From an uncultured Steroidobacter sp. (GTDB lineage Bacteria > Pseudomonadota > Gammaproteobacteria > Steroidobacterales > Steroidobacteraceae): DNA of 64,000 nucleotides. How positions within the stretch are numbered: the stretch's first letter is position 1; every line of letters starts with the position of its first letter. Where the stretch lies: contig CALLKK010000008.1 of the NCBI GenBank assembly GCA_938008435.1, forward strand, positions 124,001-188,000. Reading direction: 5' to 3'. This document shows positions 16,929 through 26,920 of this stretch, piece after piece. The notes under the pieces are model-generated. The model saw nothing but the letters and a program-made list of their open reading frames with translations, searched no databases and was not told where the DNA came from. Position numbers and translations under genes: made by a program.

Positions 16929-17780
16929 ATGAGCGACTCCCCGAAAAACGCACCGGTCGATCTGTCGAACGAACAAGTCTATTGGGACTTGGGCGACTCG
17001 CAGAGCTACGGCCAATACCTGGCGCTCGATCAGATTCTGAGCGCACAACGGCCGCTCTCGTTCGAGCACGACGAGATGCTGTTCATCATCATTCACCAGA
17101 CCTCCGAGCTCTGGATGAAGCTGTGCCTGCACGAGCTCACCGCCGCGCTCGATCACATTCGCCGCGACGACCTCGGGCCTTCGTTCAAGATGCTGGCGCG
17201 CGTCTCGCGCATTCAAGCTCAGCTCATGCAGTCGTGGGACGTGCTCGCCACGATGACGCCGGCGGACTACTCGGCGTTTCGTAACCATCTCGGGCGCGCT
17301 TCGGGCTTCCAGTCGTACCAGTACCGCATGATCGAGTTCCTGATGGGGAACAAGAACGCGGACATGATCGCGGTTCACAAGCGCGATCCCAGCGTCTACG
17401 CGACGCTCGAGCGCGCGCTGCACAGCCCGAGCATCTACGACGAGTCGCTGCGCTTGCTCAGCCGGCGCGGTTTCGAGATTCCGCAGGAGTATCTCGATCG
17501 CGATTGGTCGCAGCCGTACGAGCCCAACAAACAGGTGGCGGCGGCATGGCTGGCGGTGTATCACAGCCGCGGCGCGCATTGGGATCTCTACGAGCTGGCC
17601 GAGAAGCTCGTCGATCTCGACCACAAGTTCCAGCACTGGCGCTTCAGCCACATGAAGACGGTCGAGCGCATCATCGGCTACAAGCGCGGCACGGGCGGCA
17701 CGAGCGGCGTGGCGTATCTCAAGAAGGCGCTCGATCTGCGCGCGTTCCCGGAGCTGTGGACGATCCGCACGTCGATGTGA
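16929..17780 (+). CDS. kynA: Tryptophan 2,3-dioxygenase
   Basis: KynA is a haem enzyme that opens the indole ring of L-tryptophan to N-formylkynurenine. QTSELWMKL, LGRASGFQSYQYR, FQHWRFSHMKTVERIIGYKRGTGG and GVAYLKKAL all match the conserved family core, including the haem-ligand histidine in the HWRFSHM region. Its 283 residues are normal for the bacterial tetrameric form. Kynurenine formamidase and kynureninase are not next to it, so the remainder of the pathway must lie elsewhere. Transcription likely starts upstream of the exported TPR gene or in the 46-base gap before kynA. Confidence 0.97.
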   Translation: MSDSPKNAPVDLSNEQVYWDLGDSQSYGQYLALDQILSAQRPLSFEHDEMLFIIIHQTSELWMKLCLHELTAALDHIRRDDLGPSFKMLARVSRIQAQLMQSWDVLATMTPADYSAFRNHLGRASGFQSYQYRMIEFLMGNKNADMIAVHKRDPSVYATLERALHSPSIYDESLRLLSRRGFEIPQEYLDRDWSQPYEPNKQVAAAWLAVYHSRGAHWDLYELAEKLVDLDHKFQHWRFSHMKTVERIIGYKRGTGGTSGVAYLKKALDLRAFPELWTIRTSM

Positions 17781-17801
17781 AGCAGGTGCGGTGGAGGCGG
17801 C

Positions 17802-18458
17802 TCAGGACAAGCCGTCGCCGGATGCCTCTCTGACGGCGCTCATGTTCTCCTGCCGCGCGGCGCGCCGTCGCATCGCTTTCCACGCTCTCCACGCGAGCAG
17901 CACCCCAACGATGGCGGCGTAGCAGAGCGGCTCGCGGATGTCGGCCTTCACTTGCCAGTAGAAGTGCCAGACGGCAAGGAGCGCAATCGGATAGATCAGC
18001 CGATGCAATGCCTGCCAGCGCTTGCCGAGCCGGCGCATCATGCCTTTCGTCGACGTGACGGCAAGCGGCACGAGCAGCAAGAGCGCGATCAGACCGATCG
18101 TAATGAATGGCCGCTTGGCGATGTCTTCGAGAATGCCCGGCCAGTACAAGCCTTGATCCAGGACGAGCCACGTCAAGAAGTGCAGCAGCACATAGGCAAA
18201 GGCGAACAGGCCGAGCATTCGACGCAGCATCGTAAGCCACGGTGCGCCGAGCCAATCGCGCAGCGGCGTGATCGCAAGCGTCACGACGAGCAATCGCAAT
18301 CCCCAGAGTCCGAAAGTATCTTGAATCTCTTCGATGGGATTCGCTCCGAGACGAGCGCCGCCGATCCCGAACACGCGCCAGAGGACGGACAGGAGCGGCA
18401 ACAAGCATGCAATGAAGAGCGCAGGCTTGATGAGGCGACGTACGGTTGTCGGTTTCAT
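17802..18458 (-). CDS. msrQ: MsrQ, haem-binding membrane subunit of periplasmic Met-sulfoxide reductase
   Basis: MsrQ passes electrons from the cytosol or quinone pool to MsrP. About six hydrophobic segments are visible: KPALFIACLLPLL, LWGLRLLVVTLAITPL, MLGLFAFAYVLLHFL, FITIGLIALLLLVPL and others. Histidines in VLLHFLTW, QALHRLIY and VWHFYW are the expected haem ligands. The ATG at 18458 (MKPTTV) gives 218 residues, matching the family. An alternative TTG at 18500 would overlap the msrP stop by four bases. It is the second gene of msrPQ. Confidence 0.93.
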   Translation of the reverse strand: MKPTTVRRLIKPALFIACLLPLLSVLWRVFGIGGARLGANPIEEIQDTFGLWGLRLLVVTLAITPLRDWLGAPWLTMLRRMLGLFAFAYVLLHFLTWLVLDQGLYWPGILEDIAKRPFITIGLIALLLLVPLAVTSTKGMMRRLGKRWQALHRLIYPIALLAVWHFYWQVKADIREPLCYAAIVGVLLAWRAWKAMRRRAARQENMSAVREASGDGLS

Positions 18459-18496
18459 GCGCGGAGCGCCGACGGAGCGGCGCGCGTCATGACGCG

Positions 18497-19459
18497 TCAA
18501 TAGAAGCGCCGCAGGTCCATGCCGGCGTACAGGCTAGCGACTTCTTTCTCGTAGCCGTTGAACATCAACGTGGGCCGGCGCGATTCGAACAGTCCGCCGC
18601 CGATGTGTCGCTCGCGCGCTTGGCTCCAGCGCGGGTGATCCACATTCGGATTGACGTTCGCGTAGAAGCCGTATTCATGCGGCGCCAGGAGATTCCACGT
18701 CGTCGGCGGCTGCTCCTCGGTGAAACGGATCTCGACGATCGACTTGATGCCCTTGAAGCCGTACTTCCAGGGCACCACGAGCCGCAACGGCGCACCGTTC
18801 TGATTCGGCAGCGTCTTGCCGTACAGGCCGACGGCGAGCAGCGTCAGCGGATGCATCGCTTCGTCGATGCGCAACCCTTCGACATACGGCCACGGCAGCA
18901 CGCGGCTGCGCTGTCCGGGCATCTCCTGCGGACGCAGCACCGTCTTGAAGGCGACGTACTTGGCGCGCGAGGTCGGCTTGAAACGCTTGAGCACCGCGCC
19001 GAGCGGTACGCCCACCCAGGGAATCACCATCGACCACGCTTCGACGCAGCGCATGCGATAGATGCGTTCCTCGAGCGCGTGCGGCTTGAGCAGATCCTCG
19101 AGCGCAAACGTGCCGGTGATCTCGGCTTCGCCGGCAATCGTGACCGACCACGGCGTGGTTTTGAACGCGCCGGAGTTGTCCGAGGGGTCCGACTTGTCGG
19201 TGCCGAATTCGTAGAAGTTGTTGTACGTCGTGATGTCGTCGTAGCTCGTCGGCGGTTCGTTCGTGCTGAAGCGTTCATGGCGCGCGAATTCGAGCTTGCG
19301 CTGTGCGCCGGCGGCGAATGAATGGGGTGCGATCGCAGCGGTACCCACAGCCAAACCGGCTGCGAGGATTTGACGGCGGTTCAAGTACACGTGCTCGGGC
19401 GTGATCTCCGATGGCGCGATCGTTGCGCTATCGCCGGGACGAAACCGCTTGATCCACAT
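18497..19459 (-). CDS. msrP: MsrP, molybdopterin methionine-sulfoxide reductase (Tat-exported)
   Basis: MsrP repairs oxidised methionines in periplasmic proteins. The N-terminus carries a twin-arginine signal, NRRQILAAGLAVG (27-39), with cleavage expected after about SFAAG, so it is exported folded with its cofactor. C138 in RMRCVEAWSMVIPW is the molybdenum-ligating cysteine of the sulfite-oxidase fold. The remainder (YGFKGIKSI, TWNLLAPHEYGFYANVNP) matches the family closely over 320 residues. It leads the msrPQ pair and is divergent from the creD-like gene across a 282-base gap. Confidence 0.96.
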   Translation of the reverse strand: MWIKRFRPGDSATIAPSEITPEHVYLNRRQILAAGLAVGTAAIAPHSFAAGAQRKLEFARHERFSTNEPPTSYDDITTYNNFYEFGTDKSDPSDNSGAFKTTPWSVTIAGEAEITGTFALEDLLKPHALEERIYRMRCVEAWSMVIPWVGVPLGAVLKRFKPTSRAKYVAFKTVLRPQEMPGQRSRVLPWPYVEGLRIDEAMHPLTLLAVGLYGKTLPNQNGAPLRLVVPWKYGFKGIKSIVEIRFTEEQPPTTWNLLAPHEYGFYANVNPNVDHPRWSQARERHIGGGLFESRRPTLMFNGYEKEVASLYAGMDLRRFY

Positions 19460-19542
19460 CGCTGCTCTCCGCTGGACTGCCGACGAGGCACCGGCCTTGT
19501 CGCCGTGCTCTCTATGACCGTGCGAGTAGCGGTTTTATCGCA

Positions 19543-19563
19543 CTTGAGTCTGGGCCGCTCAAG
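19543..19563. promoter_or_regulatory. Inverted repeat in the msrP/creD divergent gap
   Basis: CTTGAG (19543-19548) and CTCAAG (19558-19563) form a 6-base inverted repeat around a 9-base centre. They sit about 85 bases from the msrP start in the 282-base divergent region. It could be a regulator site, but no family can be named. The rest of the gap shows no gene or clear promoter. Confidence 0.25.
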
Positions 19564-19741
19564 CTAATGCATCGAATCCTGCGGCGCGAGCGTCGCACAA
19601 CAGCATGTGGCAGCGCCTTGCCATGTTTTGCCCCGATTCCGCCCCTGCCAGGCCTGAATGATGGGCGAGCCTTCCTGCGCGGCTCGTCGATGGGGGCGAG
19701 CATGCGGCCGTCGCGGCCGAGACTCGACGAGGGAGGAGAAC

Positions 19742-21049
19742 ATGCTGCCTGAGGTTGATACCAAGACCATCGGTTTCAAGGCGCTCGTCATCGGGCTCAT
19801 CGCGGCCGCGCTGCTCGTGCCGCTGCACATGATTCGCGGGCTCGTCTCGGAGCGTGCGACGCTGCGCGAGCATGCGTATCGGCGCATTGCGGACGGTTGG
19901 GGTGGTGCGATGCTGGTCGGCGGGCCGATGCTGGTGATCTCGACCGAACGAACGTACCGGGAAACCGGCCGCAGCGAAATCGTGCTCTTGCCGGCACAGC
20001 TCGACATCGAAATCGACGTCAGAGTCGAGCCTGAGGCGTTGCGCGTGGGAATCTACGAAGCACCCGTTCATCTGAGCGACGTGCGGGTGCGCGGCCGCTT
20101 CGACATTGCCGCGCTCGAAGGCCTCGTCGCGGACGAGTCGCGGAGCTATCTGTGGGAGCGCAGCCGTTTGCTGTTGCCGATGTCGGACGTGCGTACGCTG
20201 CGAAAGCTGGAGCGCGCGACGCTGGCCGGAACGGCGCTTGTGTTCGAGCCGTCGAGCACGGAAGTGCTGAACGGTATCGTGGCGCCGGTGAGCTTGAGCG
20301 GCGCAATCTCGGCCGAAGAAGCAATGAGCTTCGAGCTGGTCATGACGCTGGCCGGCAGCAAGGAAATTTCCATGCTGCCGTTGGGCAGCGAAACGCACGT
20401 GCGACTCAACGCCAATTGGCCGCATCCTGCGTTTCAGGGGGCGTTCTTGCCCGCGGCACGCACCATCACGTCCGATGGTTTCAGCGCCGAATGGCAAGTG
20501 CTCAAGCTCAATCGAGGCTTTCCGCAACTGTGGACGGGCGGCGAGGTCGATCGCGCTGCGTTGCTGAGCTCGGCGTTCGGTGTCGCGTTGTACCAGCCGA
20601 GCGATGTCTATCTGCGAACCGAGCGGGCGATCAAACACGCGGTATTGTTCATCGCGCTCACGTTTCTCACTTTCTTCGGCTGGGAACAGCTCAGCAAAGT
20701 GCGCCTGCATCCGCTGCAGTACTTGCTCGTCGGCGCAGCGCTCTGCACCTTCTATCTGGTGTTGATCGCGCTTTCCGAGCACATCCCGTTTCCGATCGCG
20801 TACGGCATCGCCGCAACGGCGTTGGCAGTGCTTGTCGGCGTCTACGTGTCAGGTGCCGTCGCAAGCCGCAGGCTCGGGCTCATCGTGGCGGGTGCGCTCG
20901 GCGCGGTGTACGGCCTCATGTACGTGCTCGTCGTCGCCGAGGATTATGCGCTCTTGCTCGGCGCCGTTAGCTTGTTCGCAGCGCTCGCGTCCGTGATGCT
21001 CATCACGCGCAGACTGGATTGGTATCGCATCGGCGCGGTCGGGGAGTAG
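19742..21049 (+). CDS. creD: CreD-like inner-membrane protein
   Basis: The protein has the CreD architecture: one N-terminal transmembrane helix (about 9-29, FKALVIGLIAAALLVPLHMI), a roughly 260-residue beta-rich extracytoplasmic domain, and a C-terminal block of about six helices from residue 300. Family motifs include ITSDGFSAEWQV and VALYQPSDVYLRTERAIKHAVLFI. In E. coli creD belongs to the CreBC regulon, and its product affects envelope stress and colicin tolerance. Here no creA, creB or creC lies nearby. The ATG at 19742 has a strong GGGAGGAGA ribosome site seven bases upstream, which fixes the start and gives 435 residues. Confidence 0.88.
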   Translation: MLPEVDTKTIGFKALVIGLIAAALLVPLHMIRGLVSERATLREHAYRRIADGWGGAMLVGGPMLVISTERTYRETGRSEIVLLPAQLDIEIDVRVEPEALRVGIYEAPVHLSDVRVRGRFDIAALEGLVADESRSYLWERSRLLLPMSDVRTLRKLERATLAGTALVFEPSSTEVLNGIVAPVSLSGAISAEEAMSFELVMTLAGSKEISMLPLGSETHVRLNANWPHPAFQGAFLPAARTITSDGFSAEWQVLKLNRGFPQLWTGGEVDRAALLSSAFGVALYQPSDVYLRTERAIKHAVLFIALTFLTFFGWEQLSKVRLHPLQYLLVGAALCTFYLVLIALSEHIPFPIAYGIAATALAVLVGVYVSGAVASRRLGLIVAGALGAVYGLMYVLVVAEDYALLLGAVSLFAALASVMLITRRLDWYRIGAVGE

Positions 21050-21113
21050 CCAGGTAAGCGAAGTCGGCCATCGTTGGCTCTTATCGACGGCCGATTCGTG
21101 GTACAAGAGCGCG

Positions 21114-21434
21114 ATGAAACCCCCCGACGAATCGCGGCGCCTGAGCCTGCGCGAGCAAGTGGAGCTGCTGCTGCCCAACTGGCAGAGCTGGTATCCGTCC
21201 TTGTTCGACGCGGCGGCCGATCTCGGCCTGATCCGGGCGCGTGTGTGTGCACCGTCGTCGCTCATGCTGTCGACCCGCCATGCGGAGGTACAGAGCGAGG
21301 CGATCCAAGCGTTCAAAGAACAGTGGAGCGTCGAAGACGAGCCCGAGCTGCCGCCCGTGACGCTGCGGATTCACAACAAGACCTATCGCTTGGGCAAGCC
21401 CGCGAAGCGTAAGCGCGCCAAGCGTCCGCGCTGA
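21114..21434 (+). CDS. Small basic-tailed protein of unknown function
   Basis: I do not recognise this 106-residue protein. It has no signal peptide or membrane helix. It starts with a charged region, contains the aromatic patch LLPNWQSWYPSLFDAA, and ends in a very basic tail (KPAKRKRAKRPR) that could bind nucleic acid or be disordered. It lies 64 bases after creD on the same strand and 14 bases before the convergent enoyl-CoA hydratase gene. Codon use resembles its neighbours, which favours a real gene, but it could be spurious. Confidence 0.5.
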   Translation: MKPPDESRRLSLREQVELLLPNWQSWYPSLFDAAADLGLIRARVCAPSSLMLSTRHAEVQSEAIQAFKEQWSVEDEPELPPVTLRIHNKTYRLGKPAKRKRAKRPR

Positions 21435-21448
21435 AGCTGCTGCAGGCG

Positions 21449-22198
21449 TCAGCTACGCTTGCGTGCGGCGAAGGCTGCGAACGCGGCGCGGGCCTCCGCG
21501 CTGCGCAGGCGTTCCGAGAATGTCTCCACTTCGCGCGCCATGACGCCGCGGATGAGCGCGGCATCGCGCATGAGTCGTTTGGTCGCGCGCAATGCCTGCG
21601 GCGGACGGGCGGCGAGCGCCTGTGCCTGGCGCAAGGCGTGCTCCCGCAATGCATGGCGCGGCACCATCTCATTGGCGAGCCCCAGCTCGACGGCACGTTC
21701 GGCATCGAGCGTCTCCCCGAGCGCAAAGAGCGCGAAGGCGCGCGCATGTCCGATTCGCTGCGGCAGCAGGTAGCTCGAGGCTGCTTCGGGCACGAGCGCG
21801 AGATTGGCGAAAGGCGCTGTCAGCTGCGCGTCGTCGGCGACATAAACGAGATCGCAATGCAGGAGCAGGGTGGTGCCGATGCCGACCGCAGCGCCCTGCA
21901 CGGCCGCGATATACGGCACGGTGGCCTCGGCCAGCGCATCGAGAAACGCTCGTACCTTGAGCGTGTTGGGATCGACTGCGCCGCTGGCGACGGCGGCGAA
22001 TTCGGATAGGTCGTTACCTGCAGAAAAAGCGTCCCCTTCGGCATCGAAGAGGACGACATGGACCTCGGGATCGCTTTCGGCGCGGGCAAGCGCCGAGGCG
22101 AGGGTCTCGTACATCGGCCCGTTGAGCGCGTTCTTCTTTTCTGGCCGTGCGAGGGTCAGGTGCAGGATGTGGTCACGGAGTGAGACGGTGACGGCCAT
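21449..22198 (-). CDS. Enoyl-CoA hydratase/isomerase family protein, ECI2-like
   Basis: This is a crotonase-fold enzyme acting on acyl-CoAs. The oxyanion-hole segments DAFSAGNDLSEF and GAAVGIGTTLLLHCDL are intact. The usual first catalytic glutamate of hydratases is absent. The segment TAPFANLALVPEAASSYLLP instead resembles the PE-x-x-SSY motif of delta3,delta2-enoyl-CoA isomerases, whose single glutamate (in VPEAASS) is the catalytic base. An isomerase role in unsaturated fatty acid oxidation is therefore more likely than hydration. It has 249 residues. It lies downstream of acnA but is separated from it by a strong hairpin. Confidence 0.82.
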   Translation of the reverse strand: MAVTVSLRDHILHLTLARPEKKNALNGPMYETLASALARAESDPEVHVVLFDAEGDAFSAGNDLSEFAAVASGAVDPNTLKVRAFLDALAEATVPYIAAVQGAAVGIGTTLLLHCDLVYVADDAQLTAPFANLALVPEAASSYLLPQRIGHARAFALFALGETLDAERAVELGLANEMVPRHALREHALRQAQALAARPPQALRATKRLMRDAALIRGVMAREVETFSERLRSAEARAAFAAFAARKRS

Positions 22199-22240
22199 GG
22201 CGAGCTACCTAAGCGACGCGGCAACGTAGCAACGAGCACG

Positions 22241-22272
22241 CATGCGGCGCCCGCGTCGCGGGGCGCCGCATG
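22241..22272 (-). terminator. 12-bp perfect GC-rich hairpin after acnA
   Basis: CATGCGGCGCCC (22241-22252) and GGGCGCCGCATG (22261-22272) form a perfect 12-base stem with an 8-base loop. It lies 76 bases past the acnA stop and 43 bases before the enoyl-CoA hydratase start. No proper T run follows on the minus strand, so it may stabilise an mRNA end or attenuate rather than terminate fully. Confidence 0.55.
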
Positions 22273-22347
22273 GGGCGCTTGCACAGCACGAACGCCGGCT
22301 TGCGTCTCGTCACTACGCGGCGACCTTTCGCTCGGTCGCCGCCAGGC

Positions 22348-25041
<2,694 letters not shown>

Positions 25042-25107
25042 GCGTCCTCCGAGGGAGTTAAAGGCGGGTCCGCCGCGAGCGAGCGAAACCATGTTCAAAG
25101 CCCGGGA

Positions 25108-25141
25108 ATTATAGCGGCTCGGGACACTCGCGGCATGCCGC
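25108..25141 (-). promoter_or_regulatory. acnA promoter with a 12-bp palindrome over the -35 position
   Basis: On the minus strand TATAAT occupies 25113-25108, about 70 bases before the acnA ATG. A consensus -35 would fall at 25136-25131, and exactly there is the perfect palindrome GCGGCATGCCGC (25130-25141). A TTGACA at 25157-25152 is 38 bases from the -10, too far to pair with it. The layout suggests a regulated promoter whose -35 is replaced by an operator, but no protein can be assigned. Confidence 0.45.
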
Positions 25142-25187
25142 CGTGCAGTGTTGTCAATCTTTCATCGGACGCGTAACGCCGCTTCGT

Positions 25188-26267
25188 CTAGCGCGTAGTT
25201 TCGATTACGCCGCCGCCGAGACAGACATCGCCTTGGTAGAAGACGACATATTGCCCGGGCGTGACGGCGCGCTGCGGCTCGTCGAAACGGACCTCGCAGG
25301 TGCCATCCGGTGCGCAATGCACCTCGGCCGCTTGATCGGGCTGGCGATAGCGCACCTTCGCCGTGCAGCGAAACGTCGTGCTCGGCGGGTGGCCAGCGAT
25401 CCAGCTGAGCTGCGCAGCGGTGAGCGTACGGCGAAACAGCGCCGGATGATCGTGGCCCTGCACGACGATCAGGACATTGCGTGCGAGATCCTTGTCGGCG
25501 ACGTACCAGGGCGCGTCGCTCGCATCCGCACGCCCGCCGATCTGCAGTCCTTGGCGCTGCCCGAGCGTGTAGTACATGAGCCCGCGATGCGTGCCGACGC
25601 GTTTGCCGTCGAGCGTTTCGATCGCGCCAGGCTGCGCGGGCAGATAGCGCTCGAGGAATTCAGCGAACGGACGCTCGCCGATGAAACAGATTCCGGTGCT
25701 GTCCTTCTTGTCGAAAACCGGCAGCAGCAGCTCGCGCGCCTTGGCGCGGACTTCGCTCTTGTGGAGCCCGCCGATCGGAAAGAGCGTGCGCGCGAGCGCA
25801 TCGGCCGGCATGGCGTGCAGGAAGTAGCTCTGATCCTTGTTGGGATCGATCCCGCGCAGCAAGCGCACTTCAGGTGCGTGCTCGACGCGGGCGTAGTGTC
25901 CCGTCGCCACCCATTCGGCGCCGAGCCGCCGTGCGTAATCGAAGCACACGCCGAACTTGATCTCGCGATTGCAGAGCACGTCCGGATTGGGCGTGCGGCC
26001 GGCGCGATATTCGGCCAGGAAATATTCGAACACGCGCTCGCGATATTCGCCGGCGAAGCTGACCTTGTGCAGGGGAATGCCAAGCTGATCGCAGACGCGG
26101 CGGGCATCTTGGAAATCCTCTGCGGCCGTGCAATAGCCGTCCTCATCCTCGTCCCAATTGCTCATGAAGAGCCCTTGGACTTCGTAGCCTTGCTGCAGGA
26201 GGAGCCACGCGGCGACGGACGAGTCGACGCCGCCGGACATGCCAACGATGACGAGAGGAGCGGACAT
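25188..26267 (-). CDS. mnmA: MnmA, tRNA-specific 2-thiouridylase
   Basis: MnmA adds sulfur to U34 of tRNA-Lys, -Glu and -Gln. The PP-loop SGGVDSS is at residues 11-17. The two catalytic cysteines are C99 (PDVLCNREIKFG) and C194 (TGICFIGERPF). The C-terminal beta-barrel ends with TPGQYVVFYQGDVCLGGGVI. The 359 residues are typical. It lies downstream of nudJ, as in E. coli, and the tRNA-Lys(TTT) at 5.8 kb is one of its expected substrates. hflD, which follows mnmA in E. coli, is not present. Confidence 0.97.
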   Translation of the reverse strand: MSAPLVIVGMSGGVDSSVAAWLLLQQGYEVQGLFMSNWDEDEDGYCTAAEDFQDARRVCDQLGIPLHKVSFAGEYRERVFEYFLAEYRAGRTPNPDVLCNREIKFGVCFDYARRLGAEWVATGHYARVEHAPEVRLLRGIDPNKDQSYFLHAMPADALARTLFPIGGLHKSEVRAKARELLLPVFDKKDSTGICFIGERPFAEFLERYLPAQPGAIETLDGKRVGTHRGLMYYTLGQRQGLQIGGRADASDAPWYVADKDLARNVLIVVQGHDHPALFRRTLTAAQLSWIAGHPPSTTFRCTAKVRYRQPDQAAEVHCAPDGTCEVRFDEPQRAVTPGQYVVFYQGDVCLGGGVIETTR

Positions 26268-26332
26268 GGAAGGATTGTGGCACGGACGCGCGCCGACTTG
26301 CGCGCGTCGCAGACGTTACGCGTGCTGCGAGC

Positions 26333-26842
26333 TCACAGACGGGCGGCGGTGGCGGCGAAGCGCAGCGTCTCGGTGCTCGAGGTTGCGTTCACCTGGTAGC
26401 CAACGTGCTGAATCGCCGACAAGGGAAAGCGCTGGCCGGCAAGATAATCGTCGATACAGCGCAGCACCATCGGGCTGCGCAGGCGCGGCGTAGCGCGCTC
26501 GATCTCGGCGCGCGTCATCCACACGGCCCGCTCGATGCCATGATCGAGCGCCCGCATGGGATCGTGATCGCGCACCTGGCCGCAGATCGCAAAGCGCAGG
26601 AAGCTGCGATTGCGTTCGGGTTGTTCCCACAGATAGACACCGACGAGCGCCTCGGGCTCGAACGTCCATGCGGTTTCTTCCAGCGTCTCGCGCACGACCG
26701 CATCGAGGATGCGTTCGGCGCGTTCGACGTGCCCGGCAGGCTGATTGAAGACCAAGCGGTTGCTGGCGCGCTCCTCCACCAGGAGAAACGCGCCGTCACG
26801 CTCCACGATGGCCGCAACCGTAAGATCGGGTCGGACTGTCAT
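26333..26842 (-). CDS. nudJ: NudJ-like Nudix phosphatase
   Basis: This is a Nudix hydrolase. The Nudix box is GHVERAERILDAVVRETLEET, with the final conserved glycine replaced by alanine (EETAW). The N-terminus (LTVAAIVERDGAFLLVEE) and the FNQPAGHVE lead-in match the NudJ (YmfB) group, which acts on thiamine pyrophosphate precursors and nucleoside di- and triphosphates. Its 169 residues and its place directly upstream of mnmA, 65 bases away, repeat the E. coli nudJ-mnmA arrangement. The substrate is inferred from the family. Confidence 0.85.
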   Translation of the reverse strand: MTVRPDLTVAAIVERDGAFLLVEERASNRLVFNQPAGHVERAERILDAVVRETLEETAWTFEPEALVGVYLWEQPERNRSFLRFAICGQVRDHDPMRALDHGIERAVWMTRAEIERATPRLRSPMVLRCIDDYLAGQRFPLSAIQHVGYQVNATSSTETLRFAATAARL

Positions 26843-26850
26843 AATGCGGC

Positions 26851-26856
26851 AGTATA
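26851..26856 (-). promoter_or_regulatory. -10 element very close to the nudJ start
   Basis: On the minus strand TATACT occupies 26856-26851, only 8 bases from the nudJ ATG (26842). A transcript from it would begin almost at the start codon. No -35 is visible, so it may be chance or the gene may be read from purB. Confidence 0.25.
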
Positions 26857-26920
26857 GCGCCCGACCTCGCCGCGATTCGTGAACTTTCTCGCTTAAATTG
26901 TGCTCGTTTCGTGCGCTTCG

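Noticed and set aside
25152..25157. TTGACA as the -35 of the acnA promoter
   Set aside because: The distance to TATAAT is 38 bases, far outside the usable 15-19.
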